Below, one piece after another: positions 52,594 to 62,524 of a stretch of DNA of 64,000 nucleotides (within the stretch, counting starts at the first letter, position 1; each line of letters starts with the position of its first letter). Both the position numbers and the translations under genes were made by a program. The notes beneath the pieces were generated by a model that saw only the letters and a program-made list of their open reading frames with translations, was not told the DNA's origin and ran no database searches. The stretch spans positions 1 through 64,000 of the forward strand of contig NZ_CAMKGL010000014.1 in the NCBI RefSeq assembly GCF_946227985.1, written 5' to 3'. Source of the stretch: Serratia quinivorans. GTDB lineage: Bacteria; Pseudomonadota; Gammaproteobacteria; Enterobacterales; Enterobacteriaceae.

Positions 52594-53958
52594 TTGATTA
52601 CACACATCAGCCCGCTTGGCTCTATGGATTTGCTGTCGCAGCTGGAAGTAGACATGCTGAAGCGTACCGCCAGCAGCGATCTATACCGTTTGTTCCGCAA
52701 CTGTTCGCTTGCCGTCCTGAACTCCGGCAGCCAGACCGACAACAGCAAACAGCTGCTGTCACGCTACGAAACCTTTGATATTAACGTCCTGCGCCGTGAG
52801 CGTGGGGTCAAACTTGAACTGGTGAATCCGCCGGAAGACGCCTTTGTCGACGGGCGAATCATCCGTTCCCTGCAGGCCAACCTGTTTGCTGTGCTACGCG
52901 ATATCCTGTTCGTTCACGGGCAGATCGACAGCGCCGGCCGTTTCCAGCATCTGAATCTGGAAAACTCGGCCCACATTACCAACCTGGTATTCTCTATCCT
53001 GCGCAACGCCCGCGCGCTGCACCTGGATGAAGATCCTAATCTGGTGGTGTGCTGGGGGGGTCACTCGATCAACGAAAACGAATACCTGTACGCCCGTAAG
53101 GTCGGCAGCCAACTGGGCCTGCGTGAGCTGAATATCTGTACCGGCTGTGGGCCGGGTGCCATGGAGGCACCGATGAAAGGCGCGGCCGTAGGACATGCCC
53201 AACAGCGCTACCACAACAGCCGCTTTATCGGCATGACCGAGCCGTCGATCATCGCCGCTGAGCCACCAAACCCGTTGGTCAATGAGCTGATTATCATGCC
53301 AGACATTGAAAAACGCCTGGAGGCCTTCGTCCGTATCGCCCACGGTATTATCATCTTCCCGGGCGGTGTCGGCACGGCAGAAGAGCTGCTTTATCTGCTG
53401 GGGATCCTGATGAACCCGGAGAACAGCGAACAGGTGTTGCCGCTGATCCTCACCGGGCCGAAAGAGAGCGCCAACTACTTCCAGGTGCTGGATGAGTTCA
53501 TCATGAACACGCTGGGAGACGAAGCCCGCCGTCACTACACCATCATTATCGACGATCCGGCCGAAGTGGCGCGTCAGATGAAAAAAGCCATGCCGCTGGT
53601 GAAAGAGAACCGCCGTAATACCGGCGATGCCTACAGCTTCAACTGGTCGATCCGCATTGCGCCGGATCTGCAACTGCCGTTTGAACCAAGCCATGAAAAT
53701 ATGGCCAATCTCAACCTGTATCCCGACCAGCCGGCCGAGCAGTTGGCTGCCGCGCTGCGCCGCGCGTTTTCCGGCATCGTCGCCGGCAACGTGAAAGAAA
53801 ATGGCATTCATGCCATCGAACAGTTTGGGCCGTACAAGCTGCACGGCGAACCGCAGATGATGAAGCAAATGGACAGTCTGCTGCAGGGCTTTGTCGCCCA
53901 GCACCGTATGAAATTGCCAGGCACCGCTTATGTGCCCTGTTACGAAATAGTTGCCTAG
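52594..53958 (+). CDS. ppnN: Pyrimidine/purine nucleotide 5'-monophosphate nucleosidase
   Basis: 454 residues (PpnN/YgdH); hydrolyses nucleoside monophosphates to base and ribose 5-phosphate and is stimulated by (p)ppGpp. LOG-like domain with [18 protein letters not shown] near 185-205 and [17 protein letters not shown] near 255. The start is TTG at 52594 with AAGGAG five bases upstream; it gives the E. coli N-terminus [12 protein letters not shown]. Confidence 0.94.
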   Translation: MITHISPLGSMDLLSQLEVDMLKRTASSDLYRLFRNCSLAVLNSGSQTDNSKQLLSRYETFDINVLRRERGVKLELVNPPEDAFVDGRIIRSLQANLFAVLRDILFVHGQIDSAGRFQHLNLENSAHITNLVFSILRNARALHLDEDPNLVVCWGGHSINENEYLYARKVGSQLGLRELNICTGCGPGAMEAPMKGAAVGHAQQRYHNSRFIGMTEPSIIAAEPPNPLVNELIIMPDIEKRLEAFVRIAHGIIIFPGGVGTAEELLYLLGILMNPENSEQVLPLILTGPKESANYFQVLDEFIMNTLGDEARRHYTIIIDDPAEVARQMKKAMPLVKENRRNTGDAYSFNWSIRIAPDLQLPFEPSHENMANLNLYPDQPAEQLAAALRRAFSGIVAGNVKENGIHAIEQFGPYKLHGEPQMMKQMDSLLQGFVAQHRMKLPGTAYVPCYEIVA

Positions 53959-54004
53959 TTCAGCCAGGCCTCATTTTTAACCGCAAACCCTGCCGATACA
54001 CAAA

Positions 54005-54113
54005 ATCATTCAAGTTGCGTCGAGGCGGCAACAGAATGAATCCCCGGGAGCATAGATAACTATGTGACCGGGGTGAGTGAAGGCAGCCAACAAAGAGGCA
54101 GCTTGAAGGATAA
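54005..54113 (+). repeat. Short ERIC-type element before xni
   Basis: Begins AATCATTCAAGTTGCGTCGA, core GAATCCCCGGGAGCATAGAT and ATGTGACCGGGGTGAGTGAA, ends GGCAGCTTGAAGGATAAAG. About 109 bp, lacking the usual terminal ATACCC/GGGTAT and with a changed central loop. Confidence 0.85.
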
Positions 54114-54114
54114 A

Positions 54115-54870
54115 GTGTCTATACACCTACTGATTGTTGACGCCCTCAACCTGATCCGCCGCATACACGCCGTGCAGGGTTCCCCCTGCGTGAATGCTTG
54201 CCAGCACGCACTGCAACAGTTGATTCAGCACAGTCGGCCAACGCACGCCGTGGCGGTGTTCGATGAGGATGACCGCAGCGAAAGCTGGCGCCACCAAATC
54301 CTGCCCGACTACAAGGCCGGACGTTCACCAATGCCGGACAATTTGCAGCAGGAAATGCCGCAGTTACGGCAAGCATTTGAAGCGCTTGGCGTTGCCTGTT
54401 GGCACTCTCCGGGCAATGAAGCGGACGATCTGGCGGCAACGCTGACCGCCAAGGTTGCAGGCGGCGGCCATCAGGTGACCATAGTGTCCACCGACAAAGG
54501 CTATTGCCAGCTGTTGGCACCCAGCGTGCAGATCCGTGATTATTTCCAAAAACGTTGGCTGGATATGCCGTTTGTGCAGCAAGAGTTCGGCGTATCGCCA
54601 CAACAATTGGCGGATTACTGGGGGCTGGCAGGAATAAGCAGCAGCAAAATCCCCGGCGTGGCGGGTATTGGACCGAAGACGGCGGTATTACTGTTACAGC
54701 AGGCAGGTTCGCTCGATGGGTTATATCAGGACCTGGAACAGGTGCCGGAGAAATGGCGCGGCAAGCTGGAACAGCACCGTGAGATGGCCTATGTCAGCAA
54801 AAGCGTCGCTACCTTGCGCACCGATCTGACGTTAACCGGCAACCTGCAGCAACTGCGGTTACCGGTTTAA
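54115..54870 (+). CDS. xni: Flap endonuclease Xni (ExoIX)
   Basis: 251 residues, 5'-nuclease/FEN family without a polymerase domain. [15 protein letters not shown] start, EADDLAATL and [10 protein letters not shown] acidic motifs, helix-hairpin-helix [13 protein letters not shown] near 185. The start is GTG at 54115 with AAGGA four bases upstream; the AAGGA belongs to the end of the ERIC element. Same length as E. coli Xni. Confidence 0.93.
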   Translation: MSIHLLIVDALNLIRRIHAVQGSPCVNACQHALQQLIQHSRPTHAVAVFDEDDRSESWRHQILPDYKAGRSPMPDNLQQEMPQLRQAFEALGVACWHSPGNEADDLAATLTAKVAGGGHQVTIVSTDKGYCQLLAPSVQIRDYFQKRWLDMPFVQQEFGVSPQQLADYWGLAGISSSKIPGVAGIGPKTAVLLLQQAGSLDGLYQDLEQVPEKWRGKLEQHREMAYVSKSVATLRTDLTLTGNLQQLRLPV

Positions 54871-54874
54871 TCAC

Positions 54875-54898
54875 GGGCGCTGAAGACAGCGCCCTGTC
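54875..54898. terminator. Hairpin between xni and rlmM
   Basis: Stem GGGCGCTG (54875-54882) / CAGCGCCC (54887-54894), loop AAGA, then TGTCATTTAAT. Weak T-run; convergent genes on both sides. Confidence 0.55.
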
Positions 54899-54900
54899 AT

Positions 54901-56004
54901 TTAATCGCGCTCGTCGCGACGCCCTGCCACGGCCGACCACATGCGGCGAACGTGCACGGTAACTTCTTCACGATCGTGATACAGCTGTTTGGCATGAATT
55001 TCTGAACTGATGCCCGCTGAATCCAACGCTTCCTTGATGGCCAGCAGATTCTGCGAAACCTCTTCGTAACGTTTTTTCATCGGCAGTTTCAGGTTGAAGA
55101 TCGCCTCACGGCACCAGCCTTTCACCAACCACTGGATCATCAGGCTGGTTACCTTCGCCGGCTTCTCCACCATGTCGCACACCAGCCAGTAAATCTTGCT
55201 GCTGGAGGGCTCATATTTAAAACCGTCGGCGCGGTGGTGCGTTACCTGGCCGGTATCCATCAGGCTCTGTGCCATGGTGCCATTATCCACCGCGTGCACC
55301 ATCATGCTGCGTTGCACCAGTTGATAGGTCCAGCCACCCGGACAAGCCCCCAGATCGACCGCGTGCATGCCGCTGGCCAAACGTTCTTCCCACTCATCGG
55401 CAGGAATGAACACGTGGAACGCCTCTTCCAGCTTCAGGGTAGAACGGCTCGGCGCATCGGATGGGAACTTGAGACGTGGAATGCCCATATAGAATGGTGA
55501 GTTGTTGTTGCTGAAGGAGTAACCCACATAACAACAACCCGGAGCGATAAAGAACACATGCACCACTGGACGGGTCTTGTTCTCACGCGCCATCAGCACC
55601 TTCTGCTCACGCATCGCAGTACGCAACGGCACCGTCAGCTTACGGCAGAACTTCAACAGTTCTTTGCTTTCGTTGGTATCTGGCACTTCCACGCGCAGCT
55701 CACCGCCACGATCGACCACGCCAATCAGCATGCCGACAATTGGAGAAACCCGATCTTCCGGTGGTAAATCGCGCAGCAACTCGCCAACCACCAATATCTG
55801 ACGGGCAAAGATCAGCTCCCTGAACGGGATTTCCTTCGCCAGACGATCGGCGTCATCCGGCTGGTAGCACTCGAACAGCACGTAGCCGCTGTTGTCTTTT
55901 ACTCTGGCGAAACCGAATACTTCCAGTTCGGCAGCCTTGGCGGTAATTTCTGCCGCGCACTCTTTTTCAAAGCCTTGACGGCAATACAACGCAAGTCTAT
56001 TCAT
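54901..56004 (-). CDS. rlmM: 23S rRNA (cytidine2498-2'-O)-methyltransferase
   Basis: 367 residues. N-terminal THUMP-like RNA-binding domain and C-terminal Rossmann methyltransferase: SAM motif [14 protein letters not shown] near 220 and [10 protein letters not shown]; catalytic lysines lie in [12 protein letters not shown] near 300. Start overlaps ygdD by 8 bp. Confidence 0.95.
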   Translation of the reverse strand: MNRLALYCRQGFEKECAAEITAKAAELEVFGFARVKDNSGYVLFECYQPDDADRLAKEIPFRELIFARQILVVGELLRDLPPEDRVSPIVGMLIGVVDRGGELRVEVPDTNESKELLKFCRKLTVPLRTAMREQKVLMARENKTRPVVHVFFIAPGCCYVGYSFSNNNSPFYMGIPRLKFPSDAPSRSTLKLEEAFHVFIPADEWEERLASGMHAVDLGACPGGWTYQLVQRSMMVHAVDNGTMAQSLMDTGQVTHHRADGFKYEPSSSKIYWLVCDMVEKPAKVTSLMIQWLVKGWCREAIFNLKLPMKKRYEEVSQNLLAIKEALDSAGISSEIHAKQLYHDREEVTVHVRRMWSAVAGRRDERD

Positions 56005-56392
56005 GGCGCTCGGCCTTTTTCCTCAGACGCAAAGCGCCAATCAACATCAATACCCAACCGATCAGGAAACACACGCCGCCAATCGGCGTGATGTAAACCC
56101 AGAACTTCAGGTGTGACAGCGCCAGACAGTACAAACTGCCGCTGAACAGTACGGTGCCGAGCGCCAACAACGCTCCGCTCCAGTAAAACCACAGGCTGAC
56201 GCGGCGTTGCATTGCCACCGCCAGCGCCAGGATCGCCAGGGTATGGAACCCCTGATAGTCCAGTCCGGTACGGATCCAGACCATCTCATTGGCACCCAAG
56301 GTGCCACTTAATACGTGTGCGCCAAACGCGCCCAGAGCAACAAATACAAAGCCACTGATAGCGGCAAAAATCAGCATTGAACGACTGCTCAT
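55997..56392 (-). CDS. ygdD: DUF423 inner-membrane protein YgdD
   Basis: 131 residues with four hydrophobic segments; [15 protein letters not shown] and [19 protein letters not shown] are DUF423 motifs. Function unknown. Between gcvA and rlmM, coupled to rlmM. Confidence 0.92.
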   Translation of the reverse strand: MSSRSMLIFAAISGFVFVALGAFGAHVLSGTLGANEMVWIRTGLDYQGFHTLAILALAVAMQRRVSLWFYWSGALLALGTVLFSGSLYCLALSHLKFWVYITPIGGVCFLIGWVLMLIGALRLRKKAERHE

Positions 56393-56444
56393 CGTTATTT
56401 ACCTTTATTGAAGAAAACCGGCTGCGTCATCGCGGCGACCGGCC

Positions 56445-57362
56445 TCATTGTTCGTAGCGAAAGCGGAACTTTTCTTGTTCGCTGGCTGCCCGAGCCAGGA
56501 TCCACTGACGAAAGGCGGCTATTTTACCCAGTTCTGCCTGGCTGTCATGACATACCAGATAAAAAGCATTTTTACTGACCAAAACCTCGTTAAACGGACA
56601 GACCAAACGCCCGGCTTCAATCTCGGTCTGCGCCATCACGTTATTCACCAGCGCAATTCCCTGCCCATGCACCGCCGCTTGAACCACCATCGCGCTATGG
56701 CTAAAAATAGGCCCCTGCTGCACATTAATGTGCTGCAACCCCAACTGCCGGGTATAGGCCAGCCAATCGCGGCGTGAAGTATCATGCAGTAGCGTGTGAT
56801 AAGCCAGATCGCTCGTCATTTTTAACGCATGTTCCCCGGTCAACAGGCTGGGTGAACACACCGGCAACAGATATTCCGCATATAAACGTTCGGCTCGCAA
56901 TCCGGTCCAGTTGCCACGGCCATAGAAAATAGCCACGTCGACATCATCCGCCAGCTTGTCTTCTTCGCGGTCCACCGCCTGGATACGCACGTCGATTCCC
57001 GGATAAGCTGAGTTAAAGCCGGACAGGCGTGGCACCAGCCACTGAATAGCAAAACTCGGCGGCAAACTGACGGTTAATGCCCCCTTGGCGCTGCGGGCCT
57101 GTAGCTTGCGGGTGGCCTCATTAATTGAGGTGAAAATCTCCTTGATATCAAGGTAGTAACTTTGCCCTTCTTCCGTCAGCAACAGCGAACGATTGCGGCG
57201 CCGAAACAGCTTCAGGCCGAGGAAGTCCTCCAGCGACTTGATCTGGTGGCTCACCGCGGCCTGGGTGACAAACAGTTCTTCCGCCGCTTTGGTAAAACTC
57301 AGGTGACGAGCAGCCGCGTCAAAAACCCGCAGTGCGTTAAGAGGTGGTAAGCGTTTAGACAT
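56445..57362 (-). CDS. gcvA: LysR-type regulator of the glycine cleavage system
   Basis: 305 residues; activates or represses gcvTHP with glycine/purines and activates gcvB. N-terminal winged helix PPLNALRVFDAAARHLSFTK and helix AAVSHQIKSLEDFLGLKLF; effector domain about 90-300. Very close to E. coli GcvA. Divergent from gcvB, with a shared control region of about 170 bp. Confidence 0.97.
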   Translation of the reverse strand: MSKRLPPLNALRVFDAAARHLSFTKAAEELFVTQAAVSHQIKSLEDFLGLKLFRRRNRSLLLTEEGQSYYLDIKEIFTSINEATRKLQARSAKGALTVSLPPSFAIQWLVPRLSGFNSAYPGIDVRIQAVDREEDKLADDVDVAIFYGRGNWTGLRAERLYAEYLLPVCSPSLLTGEHALKMTSDLAYHTLLHDTSRRDWLAYTRQLGLQHINVQQGPIFSHSAMVVQAAVHGQGIALVNNVMAQTEIEAGRLVCPFNEVLVSKNAFYLVCHDSQAELGKIAAFRQWILARAASEQEKFRFRYEQ

Positions 57363-57500
57363 TTATTAGCTACTTTTGTGTAACAATAATCCGAGTGATT
57401 CGGCATAAAAAATCAGGCGGCGTTATCTGCCGTGCGATAGGTACCTGACAGCAAAGCGCTACCATTAGTTTTTTTAATCCGAGTCATTATAAATTGTCCG

Positions 57501-57529
57501 TTGAGCATGCGCCAGTAAATACCTATAGT
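57501..57529 (+). promoter_or_regulatory. gcvB promoter
   Basis: -35 TTGAGC (57501-57506), 17-bp spacer, -10 TATAGT (57524-57529), six bases before the RNA start. GcvA sites are expected upstream, at about 57363-57500. Confidence 0.8.
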
Positions 57530-57535
57530 GGCGGC

Positions 57536-57735
57536 ACTTCCCGGGCCGGAACGAAAAGGGAGTGGGTGTCGAGGACGCCGATGAACTTTTGGCTTGTGGT
57601 TGTGATGTTGTGTTTGCAAATTGTCTGGCAATCCAGACGTGGTAGCTAAGCTACTGTTTTTCACTTCCTGTACATTTACCCTGTCTGTCCATAGTGATTT
57701 TATGCAGCACCGCAATCTTTGCGGTGCTTTTTTTT
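57536..57735 (+). ncRNA. gcvB: GcvB small RNA
   Basis: 200-nt Hfq-dependent RNA that represses many amino-acid and peptide transport mRNAs. It begins ACTTCC, then CGGGCCGGAACGAAAAGG; the GU-rich R1 seed (CTTGTGGTTGTGATGTTGTG) is near 57593-57617; the downstream conserved segment TCACTTCCTGTACATTTACC is near 57661. Ends in stem AGCACCGCA/TGCGGTGCT with a long T-run. Position between gcvA and ygdI as in E. coli. Confidence 0.95.
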
Positions 57736-57743
57736 GCCCGACG

Positions 57744-57968
57744 TTATTGGTCTTTTTCAACCATTTCCTTCACGTCTGAACGGTTGATCTGCTGCTCAAC
57801 GCCGTTGGCGTCTTTATAGCTGATCATCCCTGTGTCGTTATCCAACGAGGGTTTTCCTTTAGCGACAATGGTGCGTCCATCATTGGTCTGCATCACGTAG
57901 TTGCTGGAACAGGCGGCCAGGGTAAACGTTAGCATCAGGGCAGAGATAACTGCGGCTGTTTTCTTCAT
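57744..57968 (-). CDS. ygdI: YgdI/YgdR family small lipoprotein
   Basis: 74 residues; lipobox LTFTLAAC with lipidated Cys20, then SSNYVMQTNDGRTIVAKGKP, an SH3-like fold of the DUF903 family. Function unknown. Convergent with gcvB; its stop is 8 bp from the gcvB end, so the gcvB terminator serves both directions. Confidence 0.92.
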   Translation of the reverse strand: MKKTAAVISALMLTFTLAACSSNYVMQTNDGRTIVAKGKPSLDNDTGMISYKDANGVEQQINRSDVKEMVEKDQ

Positions 57969-58162
57969 TGTGGACTCCTTGTAGTTTTAAATGCTGTAAA
58001 AACCTTTTATGTTATTTAACGCCATGACTTAGTGCGCACCTAACAGCATAACAAACTTATCTATAATTTCCAGACGATGAATCCTAATATGCGGGATAGC
58101 TTGTCTCTGGCGGTAAAATAAGACAGGATCGGCCATTGACTCAAGCCAGTGACAATCAGGTT

Positions 58163-59368
58163 ATGACACCTTTTAATCCCATCGCTTTTCGTAATCAGTT
58201 TCCTGCCTTGCAGCAAGCGGGCATTTATCTCGACAGCGCCGCCACCGCGCTGAAACCGCTGGCGGTCATCAATGCCACACAGCAGTTTTACCGCGACGAT
58301 GCCGCTACCGTACACCGCAGCCAGCATCGGGCGGCGCAGGATCTGACCGCACGCTTCGAGCAGGCTCGCCAACAGGTCGCGACGCTGGTCAATGCTCCTT
58401 CAGCCGAGGACATTATCTGGACCCGCGGCACCACCGAAGCCATCAATTTGGTAGCGCAGAGCTATGCTCGCCCCCGCCTGCAGCCCGGTGACGAAATCCT
58501 GGTGAGCGAGGCCGAACACCACGCCAACCTAATCCCCTGGCTAATGGTGGCGGAACAAACCGGCGCTCGGGTGGTGAAATTGCCGTTGGGTGCAGACCGC
58601 CTGCCGGATCTGACCCAGTTACCAGGCTTGCTGAACGATAAAACCCGCCTGCTGGCACTGGGCCAAATGTCCAACGTCACCGGCGGTTGTCCTGATCTGG
58701 ATCTGGCCATCCGGCTTGCCCATAGTGCCGGTGCTCTGGTGATGATCGACGGCGCGCAGGGCATCGTCCACTGCCCGGCTGACGTTCAGCAGCTTAACAT
58801 CGATTTCTATGCTTTCTCTGGGCATAAACTTTATGGTCCGACCGGCATCGGTGCGCTATACGGTAAAAGCGAATTGCTGGCACAGATGGCCCCCTGGCAA
58901 GGCGGTGGCAAAATGCTGACTCAGGCGTCCTTCGACGGCTTCACGCCGCAAAAACCGCCACACTGTTTTGAAGCCGGTACGCCGAATATCGCCGGTGTGC
59001 TGGGGTTGGCCGCCGCATTGGAATGGCTTGGTACGCAGGATCTGGCGGCAGCCGAGCAATACAGCCGCGAGCTGGCCGATCTCGCCGAGCGGCGATTGGC
59101 GCAACTGCCGGGGTTCCGCAGCTTCCGTTGTTCGGGCTCCAGCTTACTGGCGTTTGATATTGTCGGTATCCATCACAGCGATATCGTTACCCTGCTGGCA
59201 GAACAAGGTATCGCGCTGCGTGCCGGTCAGCACTGCGCTCAGCCACTGATGGCGGCGCTGGGTGTCAGTGGGACGCTGCGCGCCTCCTTTGCGCCATACA
59301 ACACGCGGGAAGACGTCGATACCCTGGTAACCGCACTGCACAACGCCATCGACCTGCTGGCCGATTAA
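58163..59368 (+). CDS. csdA: Cysteine desulfurase CsdA
   Basis: 401 residues, SufS-like group II desulfurase giving sulfur to CsdE. PLP lysine in YAFSGHKLYGPTGIG near 222, catalytic cysteine in RAGQHCAQPL near 358. ATG at 58163 gives exactly the E. coli length, but its Shine-Dalgarno is close; a TTG at 58136 with AGGA seven bases upstream would add nine residues and cannot be excluded. Followed directly by csdE. Confidence 0.94.
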   Translation: MTPFNPIAFRNQFPALQQAGIYLDSAATALKPLAVINATQQFYRDDAATVHRSQHRAAQDLTARFEQARQQVATLVNAPSAEDIIWTRGTTEAINLVAQSYARPRLQPGDEILVSEAEHHANLIPWLMVAEQTGARVVKLPLGADRLPDLTQLPGLLNDKTRLLALGQMSNVTGGCPDLDLAIRLAHSAGALVMIDGAQGIVHCPADVQQLNIDFYAFSGHKLYGPTGIGALYGKSELLAQMAPWQGGGKMLTQASFDGFTPQKPPHCFEAGTPNIAGVLGLAAALEWLGTQDLAAAEQYSRELADLAERRLAQLPGFRSFRCSGSSLLAFDIVGIHHSDIVTLLAEQGIALRAGQHCAQPLMAALGVSGTLRASFAPYNTREDVDTLVTALHNAIDLLAD

Positions 59369-59386
59369 ATGAACCCCGGAGACGCT

Positions 59387-59821
59387 ATGCTTGCCCCCCA
59401 TCCCTTTGGACGCGAAATCACCGCCGAAGCGCTGATCGAGAAATTTACCGCGCTGAAACAGTGGGAAGATCGTTATCGCCAACTGATCATGCTGACGAAA
59501 CAATTGCCGCCGCTGCCAGAGGCATTACGCGCAGCGGAAATGGAGTTGAGCGGCTGTGAAAATCGGGTCTGGCTGGGGCATCAGTTACTGGCGGACGGCA
59601 CGCTGCATTTTTATGGCGACAGCGAAGGCCGCATCGTGCGCGGCCTGTTGGCGGTACTGCTAACGGCGGTAGAAGGAAAAACGCCGCAGCAGATCGCGAC
59701 GATGGATCCCCTGGCGCTGTTTGAACAACTGTCGTTACGTGCTCAACTCAGCGCCACCCGCGCCAGCGGGCTGGCAGCACTGGCAGCTGCCGTGAAGGAA
59801 ATGGCCGCTCGCTATGCCTGA
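59387..59821 (+). CDS. csdE: Sulfur acceptor protein CsdE
   Basis: 144 residues, SufE-like; takes persulfide from CsdA and passes sulfur on, with TcdA as a partner. Active cysteine in [12 protein letters not shown] near 60; [23 protein letters not shown] follows. Two starts possible: ATG 59369 immediately after the csdA stop, or ATG 59387 with GGAG five bases upstream; I use the latter. 3' end overlaps convergent tcdA by 10 bp. Confidence 0.92.
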   Translation: MLAPHPFGREITAEALIEKFTALKQWEDRYRQLIMLTKQLPPLPEALRAAEMELSGCENRVWLGHQLLADGTLHFYGDSEGRIVRGLLAVLLTAVEGKTPQQIATMDPLALFEQLSLRAQLSATRASGLAALAAAVKEMAARYA

Positions 59822-60618
59822 CGCGCGGCTTTCGCCACCATCTTCTTCAGCGCATGGGAAACGGCGACAAAACCAAAGGTAGCGGTCACCATGGTTGCCG
59901 CGCCAAATCCCGCACTGCAATCCATTCGTTTTGGCCCTTCCGCGGTACTGCGTGATGCGCAAACGCTGCCATCCGGCTGTGGGTAAACCAGCGGTTCGCT
60001 GGAAAATACGCAGTCGATGCCCAGTTTGCCCTTGCTGTTTTTCACCACGTTGAAATCATTTTTCAACCGCTCACGCAGCTTGGCCGCCAGCGGATCCTGG
60101 ATGGTTTTGGCCAGATCGACCACCGCAATCTGGGTCGGATCTATCTGACCACCTGCACCGCCGGTAGTGACCACCGGGATCTTGTAACGACGACAATAGG
60201 CCAGCAACGCGGCCTTCGGTCGCACGCTGTCAATCGCATCGATGACATAGCTAAAATTGTTATTCAGCAGCTCTGCAACGTTGTCCGCAGTAATAAAGTC
60301 GTCAATGCAGGTTACCCGGCATTCCGGGTTGATCGCCAGAATACGTTCCGCCATCACTTCCGTTTTTGACTGACCCACATGCTGACGCAGCGCGTGGATT
60401 TGGCGGTTGGTGTTGGTGACGCAGACATCATCCATATCAATCAGCGTAATGGCACCGATACCGGTGCGCGCCAACGCCTCTGCCGCCCAGGAGCCCACGC
60501 CACCGATGCCAATCACGCAAATGTGCGCCTGGGCAAACAGCGCCAGGGCCTGCTGACCGTACAAACGTGCCGTGCCGCCAAAACGCTGCAGGTAGGCTTC
60601 AGAATAGGCTGTGCTCAT
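59812..60618 (-). CDS. tcdA: tRNA threonylcarbamoyladenosine dehydratase
   Basis: 268 residues, E1/ThiF-like (CsdL/YgdL); cyclises t6A37 to ct6A using ATP. Nucleotide loop [17 protein letters not shown] near 38-55, [15 protein letters not shown] near 60, and a C-terminal membrane-associating helix. Convergent with csdE, overlapping by 10 bp, matching its functional link to CsdA-CsdE. Confidence 0.95.
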   Translation of the reverse strand: MSTAYSEAYLQRFGGTARLYGQQALALFAQAHICVIGIGGVGSWAAEALARTGIGAITLIDMDDVCVTNTNRQIHALRQHVGQSKTEVMAERILAINPECRVTCIDDFITADNVAELLNNNFSYVIDAIDSVRPKAALLAYCRRYKIPVVTTGGAGGQIDPTQIAVVDLAKTIQDPLAAKLRERLKNDFNVVKNSKGKLGIDCVFSSEPLVYPQPDGSVCASRSTAEGPKRMDCSAGFGAATMVTATFGFVAVSHALKKMVAKAARQA

Positions 60619-60649
60619 AACGCTTTAATACCTTAACATTGCAAATGAT

Positions 60650-60671
60650 AAGGGCCGGAAATCCGGCCCTT
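60650..60671 (-). terminator. mltA terminator
   Basis: Perfect stem AAGGGCCGGA (60662-60671, minus strand) / TCCGGCCCTT (60650-60659), short loop, then ATCATTT. Confidence 0.7.
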
Positions 60672-60705
60672 GCGGGTCAATCTATCGCTGTATGGCTTAG
60701 GGCTG

Positions 60706-61848
60706 TTAGCGGGTAACCAACAGCGAACCACCGGAGGCGGAACTGTTCTGGCTGGTGAACAACGGCGTGTTAACGTTGGCGCCTTTCAACACCCAAACGC
60801 GGCCGTAGTGGTTGTAAAAACCGGCCGAGTGACCGGCATCCGGCCCGATGCCCTGGTACATATCGAAGTGCTGGCCTTTGATCGCCCCACCCACGTCCAG
60901 AGCCACCATCAGGCGCATTTCATATTTTCCCGTGAATTTACCCTTGTTGTCCAGTAACGGCACCTCTGCCAGCAGCGTGGTACCCGCCGGGATCAGTGAA
61001 CGGTCGGAAGCCACCGACGCCTTGGCAACCAGCGGCACGGCGCTGGCACCCCGCACCGGCGCAAAGGCTTCAGGACGGAAGAAGACAAAGGAAGGGTTTT
61101 GCTCCAGCAACTCGCGCACTTCGGCGGCGCTGTGAGTATCCGCCCATTGGCGTATCGCCTGCATCGACATATCCGCCTTGGCCACTTCACCGCGATCGAT
61201 CAGCACTTTACCAATGCTGCGATACGCATGGCCGTTCTTGCCGCCGTAGCCGAAGAACACCAACGGCTGGCCGTTGCCATAATCCACATAACCACTGCCC
61301 TGGACTTCCATCATAAAGTTGTCCATCAGCGAGTTGGTGTACGCCACAATATAGCGATCATCCAGCGCGCCCGAGTAAATGCCCGCGCGATCGGGCAGAC
61401 GGCCTTTACCTTTTGGCGGCATGCGGTACAGCGGGTAACGGAACTCGCCCTGTTGGGTATAACGGGCCTGCAGCACCGGCGTGTAGTAACCGGTAAACTG
61501 CACGTTGCCATAGCTGTCCACGCCTTCCATTTGGTAAGCGCTGAGGCCGTATTGGCTCAAAGTGCGAGTGTCGGCACCGGATGCCATCCAGCTTTGTACC
61601 GCCTGGAAGGTAGTGTTGTTGCGATTAAAAAGTGAAGGAGAGGCGTATTTAATCTCCATCAGCTGATCCGAGTAATCCTTGGCATTAACCGGTACGCCCC
61701 TGGCGTTGGGTTGGTTCACCAACTCCAGCGACTGATCCAGGTGACCATCCTTATATTGTTGTCCCCGGTCGGTCGGCTTGGAAGAACAGCCCGCCAGTAC
61801 TGCTACCATTAACCCGCCCAGCAGGTATTTGCCCCAACGTCCTTTCAT
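60706..61848 (-). CDS. mltA: Membrane-bound lytic murein transglycosylase A
   Basis: 380 residues; outer-membrane lipoprotein that cleaves glycan strands to 1,6-anhydro ends. Lipobox VLAGC, lipidated Cys at about 21, then Ser-Ser. MltA domain with FTGYYTP and SIGKVLIDRG; catalytic aspartate in VALDVGGAIKGQHFDMYQG near 310 and 3D domain. ATG at 61848 matches the family; a Met three codons earlier is possible. Confidence 0.95.
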   Translation of the reverse strand: MKGRWGKYLLGGLMVAVLAGCSSKPTDRGQQYKDGHLDQSLELVNQPNARGVPVNAKDYSDQLMEIKYASPSLFNRNNTTFQAVQSWMASGADTRTLSQYGLSAYQMEGVDSYGNVQFTGYYTPVLQARYTQQGEFRYPLYRMPPKGKGRLPDRAGIYSGALDDRYIVAYTNSLMDNFMMEVQGSGYVDYGNGQPLVFFGYGGKNGHAYRSIGKVLIDRGEVAKADMSMQAIRQWADTHSAAEVRELLEQNPSFVFFRPEAFAPVRGASAVPLVAKASVASDRSLIPAGTTLLAEVPLLDNKGKFTGKYEMRLMVALDVGGAIKGQHFDMYQGIGPDAGHSAGFYNHYGRVWVLKGANVNTPLFTSQNSSASGGSLLVTR

Positions 61849-62019
61849 CGCGCACACTCTCTACATATATGATCTACCGGCGAACGATAACAAACGCCCA
61901 TAGATAAAGGAATCGCCGCCAATAAAAAAAGCCCCAGGGGCAATAACGCTGAAAAAGAACGCAGATTGCGGACTAATCCAGCAGAAAGACTGTTTTAGTT
62001 CAATTAAATGCAAAAAGGG

Positions 62020-62047
62020 TTGCAACAAAATGCACGGAGAGTATAGT
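62020..62047 (+). promoter_or_regulatory. tRNA-fMet operon promoter
   Basis: -35 TTGCAA (62020-62025), 16-bp spacer, -10 TATAGT (62042-62047), then GC-rich discriminator GCGC, as in stringently controlled stable RNA promoters. Confidence 0.8.
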
Positions 62048-62061
62048 GCGCTTCCATCGGA

Positions 62062-62138
<77 letters not shown>

Positions 62139-62206
62139 ACCGATATTGCCAGAGGCAATATCAAGTAAAGTGTTGGATTCGATGAAAAAAGAAAGTATTA
62201 TACGGA

Positions 62207-62283
<77 letters not shown>

Positions 62284-62347
62284 ACAGATACTGTACCAGC
62301 GGTATCACATGAAGTGTTGGTTTCGATAATACAAGCATTAAGACGGA

Positions 62348-62424
<77 letters not shown>

Positions 62425-62442
62425 ATCTTAATGACTACAAAT

Positions 62443-62467
62443 AAGCACCTTAACGGGTGTTTTTTTG
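62443..62467 (+). terminator. tRNA-fMet operon terminator
   Basis: AAGCACC / GGTGTTT with a 6-base loop, followed by seven T (62460-62466). Confidence 0.8.
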
Positions 62468-62482
62468 TATCTGAAATCCACC

Positions 62483-62509
62483 AAAAATCGACCGGGCAGC
62501 CGCCCAGTC
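62483..62509 (-). terminator. amiC terminator
   Basis: On the minus strand GACTGGGC (62502-62509) pairs with GCCCGGTC (62490-62497), loop GGCT, then GATTTTTGG. Confidence 0.8.
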
Positions 62510-62524
62510 GTTTCTGCATTAGCC

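Noticed and set aside
54064-54114. N-terminal extension of xni from a GTG inside the ERIC
   Set aside because: These codons are ERIC sequence; the GTG at 54115 gives the exact family length.
57413-57760. 115-codon frame on the minus strand between ygdI and gcvA
   Set aside because: It runs antisense through gcvB and its promoter, and has no family match that I recognise.
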